NCBI GenBank assembly: GCA_015061605.1
Contig: SUWH01000014.1
Span: 1-64,000 of the forward strand
DNA from: Lentisphaerota bacterium
Lineage (GTDB): Bacteria > Verrucomicrobiota > Lentisphaeria > Victivallales > Victivallaceae
Direction: 5' to 3'
DNA length: 64,000 nucleotides
Under the pieces are notes generated by a model. The model saw only the letters and a program-made list of their open reading frames with translations, did not search any database and was not told the origin of the DNA. Numbering within the stretch: position 1 is the first letter of the stretch; the number at the start of each line of letters is the position of its first letter. Position numbers and translations under genes: made by a program. This document shows, in pieces, positions 52,185 through 61,000 of this stretch.

Positions 52185-53912
52185 TTACCAAATTTCGCGA
52201 TTGTCAACCGCTTCTTTCATTTTTTCAGCAAGATTACTCAAATTCATCTCGCCAAGCTCACCATCGCGGCGGTTGCGGACGGCAAGAGTGCCGTTTTCCG
52301 CCTCTTTTTCACCGAGGACGAGCAGATAGGGAATGCGCTCCTGACGGGCGGCGCGGATCTTGGCACCCAGACCGGCGGCCTGTTCATCGACATCGACCCG
52401 GAAGCCCATGCCGCGCAGCTCTTTGCAATACTGTTTTGCGATATCCAGCTGCTTGTCGGAAACCGGCAGAATTCTCGCCTGCACCGGCGCGAGCCACATC
52501 GGGAAAGCTCCGGCGTAGTGTTCAACCAGAATACCGAAGAAACGTTCCAGAGAACCGAGCAGTGCGCGGTGGACCATGAACGGACGATGCTTCTTGCCAT
52601 CTTCGCCGATATAGGTCATATCAAAACGTTCCGGCAGATTGAAGTCAAACTGAATGGTGGTCGTCTGCCATTCACGGCCGATGGCATCACGCAGTTTGAG
52701 GTCGATCTTGGGACCGTAGAATGCGCCGCCGCCTTCATCGACATCACAATCAAGTCCGCATTTTTCCACCGCTTTACGCAGTGAGTCGATTGCCTTTTCC
52801 CAACGTTCGGGTTCACCGACCGCCTTTTCCGGACGGGTAGAGAGGTAGGCTTTGATGTCGGTGAAACCGAAAGCACGGTTGATTTCCAGACTGAAGCGCA
52901 GGACTTCGGCGATCTCCTCTTCGATGGATTCCGGAGTACAGATGATATGGGAGTCATCCTGGGTAAATCCGCGCACCCGCATCAGTCCGTGCAGAGAACC
53001 GGACTTTTCATAGCGGTAGACGGTTCCGAGTTCAGCCCAGCGCAGCGGCAGTTCGCGGTAACTGCGCAGACGGGAACGGTAAACTTCGATATGGAACGGA
53101 CAGTTCATCGGCTTGACATAGTAATCTTTTTCGTCGATCTGCATTGCCGCATACATACCTTCGCGGTAGAAGTTCAAGTGACCGCTGGTCTCCCAGAGGT
53201 TGCTCTGACCGATATGCGGGGTATAAAGCAGTTCATAACCGTTTTTGTAGTGCTGATCTTTCCAGAAAGTTTCCATAAGGTGACGGATCAGCGCACCCTT
53301 GGGGTGCCACAGCAGCAATCCGGGGCCGACACAATCGGAGAAACCGAAGAGATCAAGTTCAGTGCCGAGTTTGCGGTGGTCGCGTTTGGCGGCTTCTTCC
53401 AGCTGGCGCAGATGATCTTTCAACTCCTGTTCAGTTGCAAATGCGGTTCCGTAGATGCGCTGAAGCATCGGATTTTTTTCATCGCCGCGGAAGTAGCTGC
53501 CGGCGATGGCGGTCAACTTGATCGCGCCGACTTCGCCGCTGTTGCTGACATGAGGGCCGCGGCAGAGGTCGACAAAGTCCCCTACCCGGTAGAAGCTGAT
53601 CGCTTCGCCTTCGGGGATATCAGCCAGACGTTCCAGTTTGTAGGGCTGATCTTTAAGCATCTCCTGCGCTTCGGCGCGGCTGGTTTCGAAGCGTTCAAAG
53701 GGGAGCTTGCGTCCGATAAGTTTTTTCATCGCTTTTTCGATCTCTTTGAGATCTTCGGCGACCAGCCGGTGTTCCATATCGAAGTCATAATAAAAACCGC
53801 CTTCGGTGGCAGGTCCGATATCGAACTTGGCATCGGGATAAATTTTCTGAACAGCGGCAGCCATGATATGCGCCGCACTGTGACGGATGGTTTCCAAAGA
53901 AATTTCGCTCAT
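52185..53912 (-). CDS. thrS: Threonyl-tRNA synthetase, TGS-less
   Basis: The 575-aa class II synthetase starts directly at the editing domain (SLETIRHSAAHIMAAAVQK, with the zinc-site HxxxH in HSAAH). It continues through the second additional domain to the catalytic core (MNCPFHIEVYR, FTQDDSHIICTPE, VHRALLGSLERFFGILVEHY) and the anticodon domain. Bacterial ThrRS is usually about 640 aa with an N-terminal TGS domain, absent here. GGTGT precedes the ATG and no in-frame extension is visible, so the absence looks genuine. It charges tRNA-Thr and edits serine. Confidence 0.96.
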   Translation of the reverse strand: MSEISLETIRHSAAHIMAAAVQKIYPDAKFDIGPATEGGFYYDFDMEHRLVAEDLKEIEKAMKKLIGRKLPFERFETSRAEAQEMLKDQPYKLERLADIPEGEAISFYRVGDFVDLCRGPHVSNSGEVGAIKLTAIAGSYFRGDEKNPMLQRIYGTAFATEQELKDHLRQLEEAAKRDHRKLGTELDLFGFSDCVGPGLLLWHPKGALIRHLMETFWKDQHYKNGYELLYTPHIGQSNLWETSGHLNFYREGMYAAMQIDEKDYYVKPMNCPFHIEVYRSRLRSYRELPLRWAELGTVYRYEKSGSLHGLMRVRGFTQDDSHIICTPESIEEEIAEVLRFSLEINRAFGFTDIKAYLSTRPEKAVGEPERWEKAIDSLRKAVEKCGLDCDVDEGGGAFYGPKIDLKLRDAIGREWQTTTIQFDFNLPERFDMTYIGEDGKKHRPFMVHRALLGSLERFFGILVEHYAGAFPMWLAPVQARILPVSDKQLDIAKQYCKELRGMGFRVDVDEQAAGLGAKIRAARQERIPYLLVLGEKEAENGTLAVRNRRDGELGEMNLSNLAEKMKEAVDNREIW

Positions 53913-54006
53913 ATTTACACCATATATATAATAATATTAAAATTCACAAAAAAACATCAACGGTAAAACAGCCGGTTCAACGGCACAATTTTACAGTACA
54001 GTACCA

Positions 54007-54025
54007 CCCGCGTCGGTAACGCGGG
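54007..54025 (-). terminator. Hairpin between rnhB and thrS
   Basis: CCCGCGT (54007-54013) and ACGCGGG (54019-54025) form a perfect 7-bp stem with a CGGTA loop. There is no immediate T-run on the - strand, but TTTTTTT occurs about 60 bases further. It may be a weak terminator or a thrS leader element. Confidence 0.4.
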
Positions 54026-54054
54026 CATTTCCTCCAAATAAACGGACCATTTCC

Positions 54055-54723
54055 TCAAAACTCCAATTCCTGCTGAACCGGGGTCTCCGGCAGCACCTCT
54101 GCCACCGGACGGAAACTTTTGCGATGGATGGGGCATGCCCCGTACTTCCGCAACGCTTCCAGATGTTCAGCACTTCCATATCCTTTATGCGAAGCAAAAC
54201 CGTACTCCGGATACTTCGCATCATAATCCATCATCATCCTGTCCCGCACGACCTTTGCCACGATACTGGCGGCGGCGATACTGGCACTGCGGGCATCACC
54301 TTTTATGAGATTGCGTGAAGGGACTTCAAATCCTTTTACCGGCAATCCGTCAACCAGAACGCAATCGACTTTTTTCAACTGCGCCACCGCCCGGAACATC
54401 GCCAGATGGGCGGCTTTCAGAATATTCAATTTGTCGATCTCTTCAACATCGGCAATGCCGATGCCGATATCGATATTTTCAAGTGTCAGAAGCTCTTCAT
54501 AAAGTTCTTCTCTTGCTTCTGCGCTCAACTGCTTGGAGTCAAAGACTCCCGGCAGTCCGTTTTGGTGCCACGGCAGGATCACTGCACCGGCGGTCACAGG
54601 ACCGGCCAAAGGACCACGCCCTGCCTCATCGACACCGGCGATCCAACAAAAACCCTCCGCCCGGAGCTCACGTTCCGACCGGAGGAGTTCATCATCCAAA
54701 GATAAAACCGTACGGCGACTCAT
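54055..54723 (-). CDS. rnhB: Ribonuclease HII
   Basis: The 222-aa enzyme has the RNase HII signature AGVDEAGRGPLAGPV (catalytic Asp-Glu), DSKQLSAEAREELYE, and VDGL and SIVAKVVRDRMM motifs supplying the remaining carboxylates. It cleaves RNA-DNA hybrids and single embedded ribonucleotides. I use ATG 54723 (GGTGGAG upstream) rather than the GTG 15 bases before. It follows rplS in a common neighbourhood (rplS-rnhB). Confidence 0.96.
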   Translation of the reverse strand: MSRRTVLSLDDELLRSERELRAEGFCWIAGVDEAGRGPLAGPVTAGAVILPWHQNGLPGVFDSKQLSAEAREELYEELLTLENIDIGIGIADVEEIDKLNILKAAHLAMFRAVAQLKKVDCVLVDGLPVKGFEVPSRNLIKGDARSASIAAASIVAKVVRDRMMMDYDAKYPEYGFASHKGYGSAEHLEALRKYGACPIHRKSFRPVAEVLPETPVQQELEF

Positions 54724-54759
54724 AATGCAATGCTCCACCGTACGATATTCATCATAAAC

Positions 54760-55107
54760 TTACTTGGTGCGCAATTCTTTGACGCGGGCGGCTTTACCGA
54801 CTTTGTCGCGCAGGTAGTACAGTTTGGCGCGGCGGACAAGACCGCGGCGGATAACTTCCACACCGGCGATACGGGGGCTGTTGACCGGGAACACACGTTC
54901 CACACCCTGACCGGCCTGAACGCGGCGGACGGTGAAGGTTGCTTCGATACCGCTGCCGCGACGGGCGATGACGGTACCCTGGAACTTCTGGATACGTTCA
55001 GTATCACCTTCGACGATCTTGACCGCGACGCGGACGGTATCACCGACATTAAAATCGAAACGCTGTTCCTGCGCTTCCTGTTTACGAATAGTATCAACAA
55101 TATTCAT
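54760..55107 (-). CDS. rplS: Ribosomal protein L19
   Basis: The 115-aa L19 has [33 protein letters not shown] and the ending [20 protein letters not shown]. It lies at the 30S-50S interface. It begins 1 base after trmD, in the standard rpsP-(KH)-trmD-rplS order. Confidence 0.98.
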   Translation of the reverse strand: MNIVDTIRKQEAQEQRFDFNVGDTVRVAVKIVEGDTERIQKFQGTVIARRGSGIEATFTVRRVQAGQGVERVFPVNSPRIAGVEVIRRGLVRRAKLYYLRDKVGKAARVKELRTK

Positions 55108-55108
55108 C

Positions 55109-55807
55109 TCAAACCTCTTTCATTTCCGTTTGCAGATATTTTTTCCATAAATCCGGACGACGTTCTCTTGTAACTTTTTCCGCTTCGCTTTTGCGGAACT
55201 CGGCAATTCTGCCGTGGTCACCGCTCAACAAAACTTCAGGCACCCTGCATCCGCGGAACTCCACCGGACGCGTGTACTGCGGGTACTCGAGCAATCCCAT
55301 TGAATGCGACTCCTCGACCGAGGATTCATCATCCCCGAGCGCACCGGGCAGCAATCTTATCACTGCATCGGCGATTGCCATTGCTGCGATATTGCCGCTT
55401 GACATCACGAAGTCACCCAGTGATATTTCGCGGTCAACCGCCAGATCGATCACCCGCTGATCGACACCTTCATAGTGTCCTGAAACCAGCACGAGGTGGT
55501 CAAGTTTGGCAAATTCTGCTGCGATCTTCTGGTTGAACACCTCTCCGCGCGGAGAAGTGAGAACCACCAGAGTCCCCGGCTGGCGGACACTTTCGATAGC
55601 TTCGGTCAACACGTCGGGAATCATCAGCATTCCCGGCCCGCCGCCGTAAGGCTTCTCATCAACGGTTCCCCGGCTGTCTTTGGCGAAGCTGCGGATATCC
55701 ACCGCGTTTATTTCCACCAGATCCTGCCTGACCGCCCGTCCGACGATGCTGCCTCCGAGAGGCCCCGGAAACAATTCCGGAAACAAAGTCAAGACATCGA
55801 TCCGCAC
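55109..55807 (-). CDS. trmD: tRNA (guanine37-N1)-methyltransferase
   Basis: The 232-aa SPOUT methyltransferase has [28 protein letters not shown] and the trefoil-knot SAM site ([28 protein letters not shown]). It makes m1G37 in tRNAs and so prevents +1 frameshifting. It uses a GTG start with AAGGTG upstream. It is 36 bases after the KH gene. Confidence 0.96.
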   Translation of the reverse strand: MRIDVLTLFPELFPGPLGGSIVGRAVRQDLVEINAVDIRSFAKDSRGTVDEKPYGGGPGMLMIPDVLTEAIESVRQPGTLVVLTSPRGEVFNQKIAAEFAKLDHLVLVSGHYEGVDQRVIDLAVDREISLGDFVMSSGNIAAMAIADAVIRLLPGALGDDESSVEESHSMGLLEYPQYTRPVEFRGCRVPEVLLSGDHGRIAEFRKSEAEKVTRERRPDLWKKYLQTEMKEV

Positions 55808-55843
55808 AAATGCACCTTAAAAAGTTACTTTTTCAAACATCCG

Positions 55844-56146
55844 TCAGTCGAGGACGTCGACGGAGACGCGCTTATGCTGTCTTCCGGCGGCACCGCTCAC
55901 CAGCGAACGAATGGCCATAATGGTCTTCCCCCGCTTACCGACGATTTTACCGATATCATCTTTACAGCAGCGAACCTGGATAGTGGCACCTTCGTTGCCG
56001 TCAACAGTGGTGATTTCGACCTCTTCGGGCTTGTCGACCAATGCTTTAACGACATATTCGACGAAAGCTTCCATTTCGCGGATATCTCCGGAAACGGCAC
56101 TTTTTTTCGCTTTGCCGGTAAAGAAACTTATCAATTTCTCAAACAT
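55844..56146 (-). CDS. khpA: KH-domain RNA-binding protein
   Basis: The 100-aa protein contains a single type II KH domain with the GKRG loop (DIGKIVGKRGKTIMAIRSLV). This family (KhpA/YlqC) usually sits between rpsP and trmD, as here, and binds RNA, often with KhpB. The ATG at 56146 with GGAG upstream is preferred over a GTG at 56161; the start overlaps no coding sequence but lies 11 bases after the rpsP stop. Confidence 0.9.
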   Translation of the reverse strand: MFEKLISFFTGKAKKSAVSGDIREMEAFVEYVVKALVDKPEEVEITTVDGNEGATIQVRCCKDDIGKIVGKRGKTIMAIRSLVSGAAGRQHKRVSVDVLD

Positions 56147-56157
56147 TGCCGGCTCCG

Positions 56158-56544
56158 TCACGCCTCTGCGGAAGCTTCGCCTTCGCTGGCGGCGGCTTCA
56201 GCGGCGGCCTTGGCTTCGGCTTCGGCAGCAGCTTTAGCTTCTGCTTCGGCGGCGGCTTTGGCTTTGGCCTTCTTGGACATCGCGGGTTTGCGTTCGCGAT
56301 CTTTCAGGCTCTTGCCGGAACGGACGCGTTCAATAATGTCTTCGACAGTTTCAGAAAACACTGCACCAACGCTCTTCCAGTAATCAACGCGATCGAGTTT
56401 GATTTTTTCCTCTTTGCTGCGGGGATTGTAAAAACCCAACTCTTCGATTGCTCTTCCGTCACGGGCGGAACGCTGATCCATCACCACAACCCGGAAACAA
56501 ACAGCGTTACGGGTTCCGGTACGTTTCAATCTGACTCTTACCAT
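56158..56544 (-). CDS. rpsP: Ribosomal protein S16 with Ala/Lys tail
   Basis: The 128-aa S16 begins MVRVRLKRTGTRNAVCFRVV and has the IEELGFYNPRSKEEKIKLD core. The normal protein ends around residue 85; here a further ~40 residues are a low-complexity helix of Ala, Glu and Lys with repeated AEAKAAAE units. I use ATG 56544 because AGAGGT lies upstream; the open frame extends 34 codons further but that part looks non-coding. It is the first gene of the rpsP-khpA-trmD-rplS-rnhB run. Confidence 0.95.
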   Translation of the reverse strand: MVRVRLKRTGTRNAVCFRVVVMDQRSARDGRAIEELGFYNPRSKEEKIKLDRVDYWKSVGAVFSETVEDIIERVRSGKSLKDRERKPAMSKKAKAKAAAEAEAKAAAEAEAKAAAEAAASEGEASAEA

Positions 56545-56805
56545 AGAACTTTTTACCTCTTTATAATTCTTTTCTTCATTTTTTCCTTTATGTCCATTGG
56601 TATCAACGCGGGGAACAGCTACGTTATATCCCGTCTTCGTCAGCACGGGCCCCCCGGATGAAACTTCCGGCGATCAGACAGGCCCAGAGGATCGGCCATA
56701 TGATCACGCACAAGCATCATAAAGTTCACATAATATACATCTGCAAAACAACTTTTGCAAATGCTTAAAGCTCAAAAAAACAAAAGTTTTTCAAAGAAAA
56801 CTCAT

Positions 56806-57012
56806 TCAACGGGCGGCTTTTTCGTATTCTGCATTTCTTTTGGCGTTATCGAGCTGCAATTTTTCAACTGTTTTGTTGACGAACTTGCCGCCCGGCGTGC
56901 TTTGAGAAGATTTTTTGACCGGCTCCGGCTTCTTTTCGGGAGCGGGTTCACAGGAACACATTGAAAGCATAACAACAGCGGCAGCACCAAAAGCAAACAA
57001 TAACTTTTTCAT
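56806..57012 (-). CDS. Small lipoprotein
   Basis: A 68-aa protein starts at ATG 57012, which has AGGAGG 7 bases upstream (an earlier in-frame start lacks one). The signal peptide (FAFGAAAVVMLSMCSC) ends in a lipobox, so the mature form is about 47 residues. It is proline- and lysine-rich at first (EPAPEKKPEPVKK) and helical at the end (TVEKLQLDNAKRNAEYEKA). Such short lipoproteins can be structural or envelope stress related, but no family is recognised. It stands alone, 260 bases before rpsP. Confidence 0.65.
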   Translation of the reverse strand: MKKLLFAFGAAAVVMLSMCSCEPAPEKKPEPVKKSSQSTPGGKFVNKTVEKLQLDNAKRNAEYEKAAR

Positions 57013-57091
57013 ATTCGATCCTCCTGATTTATAAACTGACATACAATATCATTGCAAAGGTAAAAATTCAACATCTTCAATGATCGTTTTT

Positions 57092-57119
57092 TTGAAAAAA
57101 TCTGTTTTTGTGATATATT
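57092..57119 (+). promoter_or_regulatory. Candidate promoter of PHP gene
   Basis: TTGAAA at 57092-57097 and TATATT at 57114-57119 are 16 bases apart. The PHP gene starts 30 bases downstream. This is a pattern match only. Confidence 0.45.
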
Positions 57120-57149
57120 AAATGTGGAACAAAAAAATCAGACAGGAAA

Positions 57150-57956
57150 ATGAGCATGATGGAAAAATTCACCTTCCCCGGTCCCGGGATCGGATATTCG
57201 ATGCACAATCACAGCAACTTCAGCGATGGAGCAAGCACCCTCGAAGAGATGTGCCGCGCCGCCAAGGCTTCCGGGTTGAAACTGTTCGGAATGTCCGACC
57301 ACTGGGTGGTGCCCGCATACGAAGGTACCGGCACCGAAAGCTGGCGGATGAAGCATGACCGCCTTGCGGAGTATATCGAAACTTTGCAGAAACTAAAAAA
57401 AGAGCTTGAAGACGACAACTTTACTCTGAAAATCGGTCTGGAAGTTGATTTCTTTTTTGAAAATATGGATGAAATCATTGACGATTTGAATAAATATCCG
57501 CTGGACTACCTCATCGGTTCCGTCCACTGCTGCGGAACTTTTCCGGTCGATCACGCCGCTTACGATTGGGAGCCGCTTCCGATGGAAGAGCGCGATGCGA
57601 TATGCGAAATGTACTGGAAAAAAGTGGAAGGTGCCGCCGCCCGGAAAGAGTTCCTTTTTCTCGGACACCTTGATCTGCCGAAAAAATTCGCCCTGATCGA
57701 TAACAGCCGCTACATCGCCCATGCTGCGCGGGTACTGGATATTCTGCAGCAAAATGGAGGAGCCATTGAACTCAATACCTCCGGCTGGTTCAAGCCTTGC
57801 GCTGCCCCCTACCCTGATTTGGAAATCCTCAAACTTGCCAATGCAAGAAAAGTTCCGGTCGTCGTCAACGCCGATGCCCACCATCACGACCACGTCCGCC
57901 GAAACTTCAATGAAGCAGAACAATTGCTCGCCGAAGCAGGATACCACTTCAATTGA
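57150..57956 (+). CDS. PHP-domain phosphoesterase, HisK-like
   Basis: The 268-aa protein is a PHP-domain enzyme close to histidinol-phosphatase (HisK/HisJ type). It has the metal motif MHNHSNFSDG (His-x-His), GMSDHW, IGLEVDFF, IGSVHCCG, FLGHLDLPKKF and the final NADAHHHDHVRRN. It probably removes phosphate from a small metabolite. No histidine biosynthesis genes are nearby, so the substrate is open. The start has AGGA upstream. A decayed copy of the 3' end of a related gene lies at 62916-62987. Confidence 0.85.
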   Translation: MSMMEKFTFPGPGIGYSMHNHSNFSDGASTLEEMCRAAKASGLKLFGMSDHWVVPAYEGTGTESWRMKHDRLAEYIETLQKLKKELEDDNFTLKIGLEVDFFFENMDEIIDDLNKYPLDYLIGSVHCCGTFPVDHAAYDWEPLPMEERDAICEMYWKKVEGAAARKEFLFLGHLDLPKKFALIDNSRYIAHAARVLDILQQNGGAIELNTSGWFKPCAAPYPDLEILKLANARKVPVVVNADAHHHDHVRRNFNEAEQLLAEAGYHFN

Positions 57957-58011
57957 CAGAACGTGTATTCAAATGTAAAAAAAACGTGCTGCGGCAAAAA
58001 CTTATTGCCAA

Positions 58012-61000
58012 TCACCGGAAAACGACTTTCACCTGGTAAGGTATCGCAAGTTCAGCTTTCCGGTTCCGCAAGTGAGCCGGCAGACTGAGATATTTCAAAT
58101 TATCACATTTGTAAAATGCTTCGAGACCGATTTTCTGTACACTGTCAGGAATCGTTACCCGGCTTAAACCGAAGCAGTAACTGAAAGCTCCCGCACCAAT
58201 AAAATCTACACTGGCAGGAATTTGTATCTTCTTAAGTCTGACACAACCGTAAAATACATAATTGTTGATCTTCTGCACGGTATCCGGTATCTTTACTTCA
58301 GTCAAGTTGGTACATCCGTAAAAAGCATCAAGGTGGACGACCTTCACACCGCGCGGGATTTCATAATATCGAATATTTCTGGGAACGAAGATCAATTCTG
58401 TATTGTCATTTCTGACAATTGCCCCGTAAGAGTCGGTTTTATAGTGACGGTTACCCTTGTCCAGAGTCACCTGCTTTGCAGAAGTGAAAGCACCGCCTCC
58501 GATATTTGTCACTCCGGCGGGGATATTCACTTTCAACTGGCGGCAAAATACAAATACGCCACCACCTATATCAGTAACGGAATCCGGAATATGCAGTTGT
58601 TTCAGAGCGGAACAATTAAAGAAGGCATTTCTCCGTATTTCAAGCAATCCGGCAGGCAATGTGAGCTGAGTCATGCTGCTGCAATTCTTAAAAGCACTGT
58701 CTTTGATTATTTTCACTCCGCGCGGAATAACAGCTTTTCTGATTTTTTTATTTCTGCACTCGATCAATACTTTACCGTCACCACTTAAAGTGAAGTCACC
58801 GACTTGCTTGGTTGTATTGAATGAAGTTGAATCATCCGTATCATCGCTCTTTTCTCCGGCAATTTTTATCTTGCATCCCTTGGGCAAGCTCCATTTGGAA
58901 CTTTGAGACTTCAAATGCGCCGGAATGGTAACTCTCTCTAAACTCTGGCAACTGTAGAATGTACTGCCACCGATCGTGGTCACGCTGTCGGGGATCGTTA
59001 CACTGGTCAAACTACTGCAACCGGAGAATGCGTAGTCACCGATCTTGGTCACGCTGTTCGGAATCGTTATACTGGTCAATCTAATGCAACCGGAGAATGC
59101 ACTGCCACTGATCGTGGTCACGCTGTTCGGAATCGTTACACTGGTCAAACTGCGGCAACCGGAGAATGCAAAGTTCTCGATCGTGGTCACGCTGCTCGGG
59201 ATCGTTACACTGGTCAAACTGTCGCAAGGGGAGAATGCCCCGACACTGATCGTGGTCACGCTGTTCGGAATCGTTACACTGGTCAAACTGCGGCAACCGG
59301 AGAATGCCCTGTCACCGATCATGGTCACGCTGTTCGGAATCGTTACACTGGTCATATTGTAGCAAAAGTCGAATGCGTAGTCACCGATCGTGGTTACGCC
59401 GGATGGGATTTGATAAGATTTAATATTTTGTGGAACATAGATCAACTTTTTATTATCTTTTGTAATTATTGCCCCATAAGAATCGTTTTTATAAAATCTG
59501 TTTTCAGGGACTAACGTTACTTTATCGATACCTGCAAATGCTCCGTTACCAATTGTGGTCACGCTGTTCGGAATCGTTACACTGGTCAATCTCCGGCAAT
59601 GGGAGAATGCGCTGTCACCGATCGTGGTCACGCTGTTCGGAATCGTTATACTGGTCAAACTGAGGCAATCGGCAAATGCCCTGCCACTGATCGTGGTCAC
59701 GCTGTCTGGAATCGTTATACTGGTCAATTTTTCGCAACCGTTGAATGCCTCCTTCCCGATCGTGGTTATTCTGTCAGGAAGCGTTACACTGGTCAATTTT
59801 TCGCAACCGTCGAATGCCATGTCACTGATCGTGGTCACACTGTCGGGGATCATTATACTGGTCAATTTTTCGCAATCTCTGAATGCGCTGTCACCGATCG
59901 TGGTCACGCTGTCGGGAATCGTTATTCCGGTCAAACTGTTGCAACCGGCGAATGCGAAGTTACCAATCTTGGTTACGCTGTTGGGAATCGTTATACTGGT
60001 CAAACTCAGGCAAAGGGAGAATGCGCTGTCCCCGATCGTGGTCACACTGTCGGGAATCGTTACACTGGCCAGACCTCTGCAATGTGCGAATGCGAAGTTA
60101 CCAATCGTGGTCACGCTGTCAGGAAGCGTTACACTGGTCAATTTTTCGCAACCGTCGAATGCCCTGTCACCAATCGTGGTTACACCGGGAGGAATTACTG
60201 CTTCTATTATTTTTTTATCAGTACATTTGATCAATACTTTGCCATCACCGCTTAAAGTAAAATTGGTTGTCTTGAATGAAATTGAATCATTCGTATCATC
60301 GTTCTTTTCTCCGGCAATTTTTATCTTGCATCCCTTGGGCAAGCTCCAACGATAACTTTGAGACTTCAAATGTCTCGGGATCGTTATACTGGTCAAACTG
60401 TCGCAACCAGAGAATGCGTAGTATCCGATCGTGGTTACGCTGTTCGGAATCGTTATACTGGTCAATTTTTCGCAACCTCTGAATGCGTAGTCTCCGATCG
60501 TGGTCACGCTGTTGGGAAGCGTTATACTGGTTAAGCGGCTGCAACCGAAGAATGCCCTGTCTCTAATCGTGGTCACGCTGTCTGGAATCGTTACACTGAT
60601 CAAACTCTGGCAATCAGCAAATGCCTCGTTTTCAATTATAGTTACACCGAGAGGAATTACTGCTTTTTTTACGCTTCTATTGGCACACTTGATCAATATT
60701 TCTCCGTCATCGTTTAAAGTAAAATCATCGCTCTCTCCGGCAGTTTTGATCTTGCATCCCTTTGGTAAGTCCCATCTGTTCCGGATGTCTCTTTGCGACC
60801 TCAAATGTCTCGAAATCGTTATACTGGTCAAACTCCGGCAATCGGAGAATGCACCAATTCCAATCGTGGTCACGCTGTCAGGAAGCGTTACACTGGTCAA
60901 TTTTTCGCAACCGTCGAATGCCATGTCACTGATCGTGGTCACACTGTCGGGGATCGTTATACCGGTCAAACTGTTGCAATCGTAGAATGCCCTGTCACCG

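Noticed and set aside
56545-56805. Possible small RNA between rpsP and the small lipoprotein gene
   Set aside because: GC-rich hairpins are present but there is no match to SRP RNA, 6S RNA or tmRNA landmarks and no clear promoter-terminator pair.
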